A stretch of 64,000 nt of DNA from assembly GCA_026770575.1 (NCBI GenBank), contig MU657200.1, positions 79,072 through 143,071 of the forward strand. Direction: 5' to 3'. How positions within the stretch are numbered: the first letter of the stretch is position 1; every line of letters begins with the position of its first letter. A program made the translations under genes and the position numbers. The notes below the pieces were generated by a model, which had not been told where the DNA came from, did not search any database, and was given only the letters and a program-made list of their open reading frames with translations. This document shows positions 61,800 through 64,000 of this stretch, in pieces. Source of the DNA: Pelagophyceae sp. CCMP2097 (Eukaryota; Sar; Pelagophyceae).

Positions 61800-63533
61800 A
61801 CAACCGGTCGGCCGGAGCCGGCTATCGCCGCTGCCGCGCCCCTACTTCCTCAACCCAACCAACCCAAACATCGGCCACGCCGTCCGCCGGCCCACAATAT
61901 GCTGGTATGCCTAGCCAGCGATCAAACGCCTCGGCGTGCGAGAACAAGGCCCGCCCGCCCTCGAACTGAGCCGCCGGAAGAATATACCAACCGGCAGACA
62001 TCGGTGCTGTCTAAAACCGACCAAAGGTTCCATTCAGTGAGGCGGACGACCCCGATCGTCGCTCCTGCTTAGGGCCGGCGGCCAGCCCGATCTACTGTCC
62101 GCTCTGCGACAGTCTTTCCCGGGATATAAATAATCAACCCCGGCTCACGCCTCACCCTATCGAAAGTGATACCCTATCAAATAAAACCCCGTTAAAAGCC
62201 CGTTGATATATAGAGCTTGCAGTGATCTCTCCGTTCAACGGAACTCGTACAACTCTCAAACTCGCGAGCCAAATCAAAGTAGGAATTTCTAGTACCTAGG
62301 TACTACTTTGGCCCGAGGGCAACCCCGAGGCACCCCAGCCGAATCCCGTCCCGGGATCGATGGTGCGCAGTCAACAAGCCCATGCGCAGACGCCCGTCGA
62401 TTTTCCGCATGGTGCGTCGACTCTAGCGGAATCGGCGTTTTGGGTACTTGTGTTCGAGTTCGTACCCACCCGCGATGCGCTGTCGCGGCCGGTTCCGGGC
62501 GCTGCCGGATTGGTTACGGACGCCTACGCGCAGTTCCCGCCGGTTGCCGGCGCGTGGCGGGTCCCGCAAGGGCCCGAACGCATGCTCCTCACGCGCCTTC
62601 CGATGCCACGTCGCTGCTGCCCAAGGGGTAGCCACAACGCAAAACAAAGTTAGGGCCGGCCCTGCGGGACCAAGGCGCGTCGATTGGGCCATTCAGCGCC
62701 TCATTCCGACGAGAACTGACCGATATCCTTGACTCCTCCATAAGACAACGCCGTCGTCTCCAAAATATGCAGATCAGTTCGATAGGATATGAGTTTGATC
62801 TTGTCCGATGGATACAAGGGGTATCGGCGATAAAGCCGATCTCAATGGGCGCAAGTTTGTGCCTCCAAGAGGCCGCCTGCGGGGGTGGGCGTGGTCGCTA
62901 TGGGCCTCCCTGCCCCCCGGGGTGTCCGTGACATGATCAGCCTCGAGGAGGGCGCCTTGCAAGGGCGTGAACAAGCGTTTCCCCCAATATTTTGGACTTG
63001 ATAAAATCTTTATTTGCCTCCTTACCTTGATTTTGACTTGATTTTGCCTCCGTATTGTGAAGGTTCGGGTCCGGCTATCAACTGCAGGACCGCCCGGATC
63101 AAAAAACTGGCTATGTGACGGGGTGGGTCCATACGTACTGGGGTGGTATTTGACTTGTCCCGTACGAGTGCCGCGAGTGGCGCTTCAGACGAGCCAAAAC
63201 AGACGTTCTGATTTTTAGTTTGAGCGTTTTTAACAAAAGATTTTTTTGGGCCATGGCATTTCCGGACTCAGCGCGACGTCCTCTATGACTTCCAACAGGG
63301 CCAAACTCCAACCGACGAAAACTGCAGTTGACAGAAAGTCCTCAGCGTCATTAGCGATACCCCTTGTACGATAGGATATGAATTCGATAGGGTATCACTT
63401 TGAGCTGAAAACTTCATACAAATTGTATTGCCAACGAAACATTCAAAATGGCACCAAAGAGCAAGGTCAACAACAAAGCTTCAAGAGCTCGTGGAAGGTC
63501 AAAAGCAACGTGAGGAGACACGGCGTTTCATGT

Positions 63534-63723
63534 GCTGACGCGCCCTGAGGCACTGGCGTCGGCCCTCTGGGCCTGGAAGCCGACCTTTGATTCGACGGTC
63601 GTGCCCTTTTGGGCCAGCCCCACCCAGGCTGACGCGCCCTGAGGCACTGGCGTCGGCCCTCTGGGCCTGGAAGCCGACCTTTGATTCGACGGTCGTGCCC
63701 TTTTGGGCCAGCCCCACCCAGGG
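63534..63723. repeat. 94-bp tandem repeat, two copies
   Basis: Two almost identical units start at 63534 and 63628. They have open frames on both strands, but these are repeat artefacts with no domain. Confidence 0.9.
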
Positions 63724-63799
63724 CGTGTCTTCAGCAAGCAACGCTGTCCAAAAGCCTCGCGTCATGGCGGCGGCGGTCGCGCTGCGCCGGCTCGGCCCG

Positions 63800-63964
63800 G
63801 ATGCCGTTGCGAGGGGCGACGCGAACCGCAAGCCTTAAACGCGTGTCGCGGGTTCCCGGATGCCGCTTCGAGGGGCGACGCGAACCGTAAGCCTTAAACG
63901 CGTGTCGCGGGTTCCCGGATGCCGCTTCGAAGGGCGACGCGAACCGCAAGCCTTAAACAGCGTC
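63800..63964. repeat. 59-bp tandem repeat, nearly three copies
   Basis: Units start at 63800, 63859 and 63918; each carries GGGCGACGCGAACCG and CCTTAAACGCGTGTCGCGG with a few substitutions. The third diverges before the window end. Confidence 0.9.
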
Positions 63965-64000
63965 GGTGGTTCCCGGGCGGCGCGTCGCGGGGGTTTATAA

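Larger units (their letters stand above)
61690..63430. mobile_element. Candidate non-autonomous element with nested inverted repeats
   Basis: A 20-bp sequence at 61728-61747 is exactly inverted at 63390-63409, with weaker matching outward to about 61708 and 63425. Inside, GTGATACCCTATC (62166-62178) is inverted near 63387-63399, and TACAAGGGGTATCG near 62814 is inverted at about 63354. CGATAGGATATGA occurs directly repeated near 62779 and 63369. The TAGGAATTCCTA palindrome abuts the left end, and a variant sits at 62280. Lower GC than the genes; no transposase found. Confidence 0.45.

Noticed and set aside
63500..63949. Repeated open frames such as MIRRSCPFGPAPPR
   Set aside because: They arise from the 94-bp and 59-bp tandem repeats, are open in several frames and on both strands, and have no domain.

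Overview
The window reads as nuclear DNA of a GC-rich, compact eukaryote, most likely a marine picoalga of the stramenopile (pelagophyte, Aureococcus-like) type. Nearly every gene is split by short introns of about 41-195 bp, usually with GTGCGT or GTGAG donors and TAG or CAG acceptors. Coding frames have strongly G/C third positions. Several N-termini look like signal or plastid-type leaders. The gene set is eukaryotic: heat-shock factor, GCN20-type ABCF, ABCC/MRP, RUS/DUF647, THEM6-like thioesterase, PIF1 helicase and a CCDC96/113-like ciliary protein. The species is inferred from style and cannot be proven from the sequence alone. A run of 65 Ns marks this as draft assembly.

Layout. 0-1.5 kb: repeats. 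1.5-9.2 kb: F-box/beta-propeller gene (+), ABCF (-), multi-pass membrane protein (-), small secreted or plastid protein (+). 9.3-19.4 kb: CxxCxxCC metal-cluster protein (-), three of the four WD40 paralogues, sulfotransferase (-), an RNaseH1N-PIF1-SIM-BRCT fusion helicase (-), cysteine-rich protein (+). 19.5-30.3 kb: THEM6-like (+), armadillo-type protein (-), argininosuccinate synthase (-), TPR protein (+), fourth WD40 copy (-). 30.7-40.7 kb: ABCC transporter (+), HSL-like hydrolase with a cysteine at the nucleophile position (-), nucleoredoxin-like (-), KANL3/TEX30-like hydrolase (+), small type I membrane protein (-). 40.9-50.9 kb: EamA fragment joined to broken helicase-associated repeats (-), histidine phosphatase (+), HIG1-like (+), 2H-like (+), GCK-domain protein (+), three poorly known proteins. 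51.3-61.5 kb: CCDC96/113-like (-), pseudouridine-5'-phosphate glycosidase (+), RUS family (-), small unknown (-), HSF (+), kelch type I membrane protein (-). 61.7-64 kb: gene-poor, with nested inverted repeats and tandem repeats.

The genes do not form one pathway. The strongest organisational signal is strand alternation. At least ten plus-strand genes start head to head with a minus-strand neighbour, often within 60-200 bp, which implies shared bidirectional promoters. The most notable contents are the PIF1 fusion, the WD40 family (one intact copy, three broken), a recurring TAGGAATTCCTA palindrome in intergenic DNA, two GC-AG introns and the HA-repeat/EamA chimera.

Exon boundaries were worked out by hand from frame, phase and splice-site fit. 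Those given with explicit joins keep phase throughout unless noted. Family assignments rest on recognised motifs, not on database searches.
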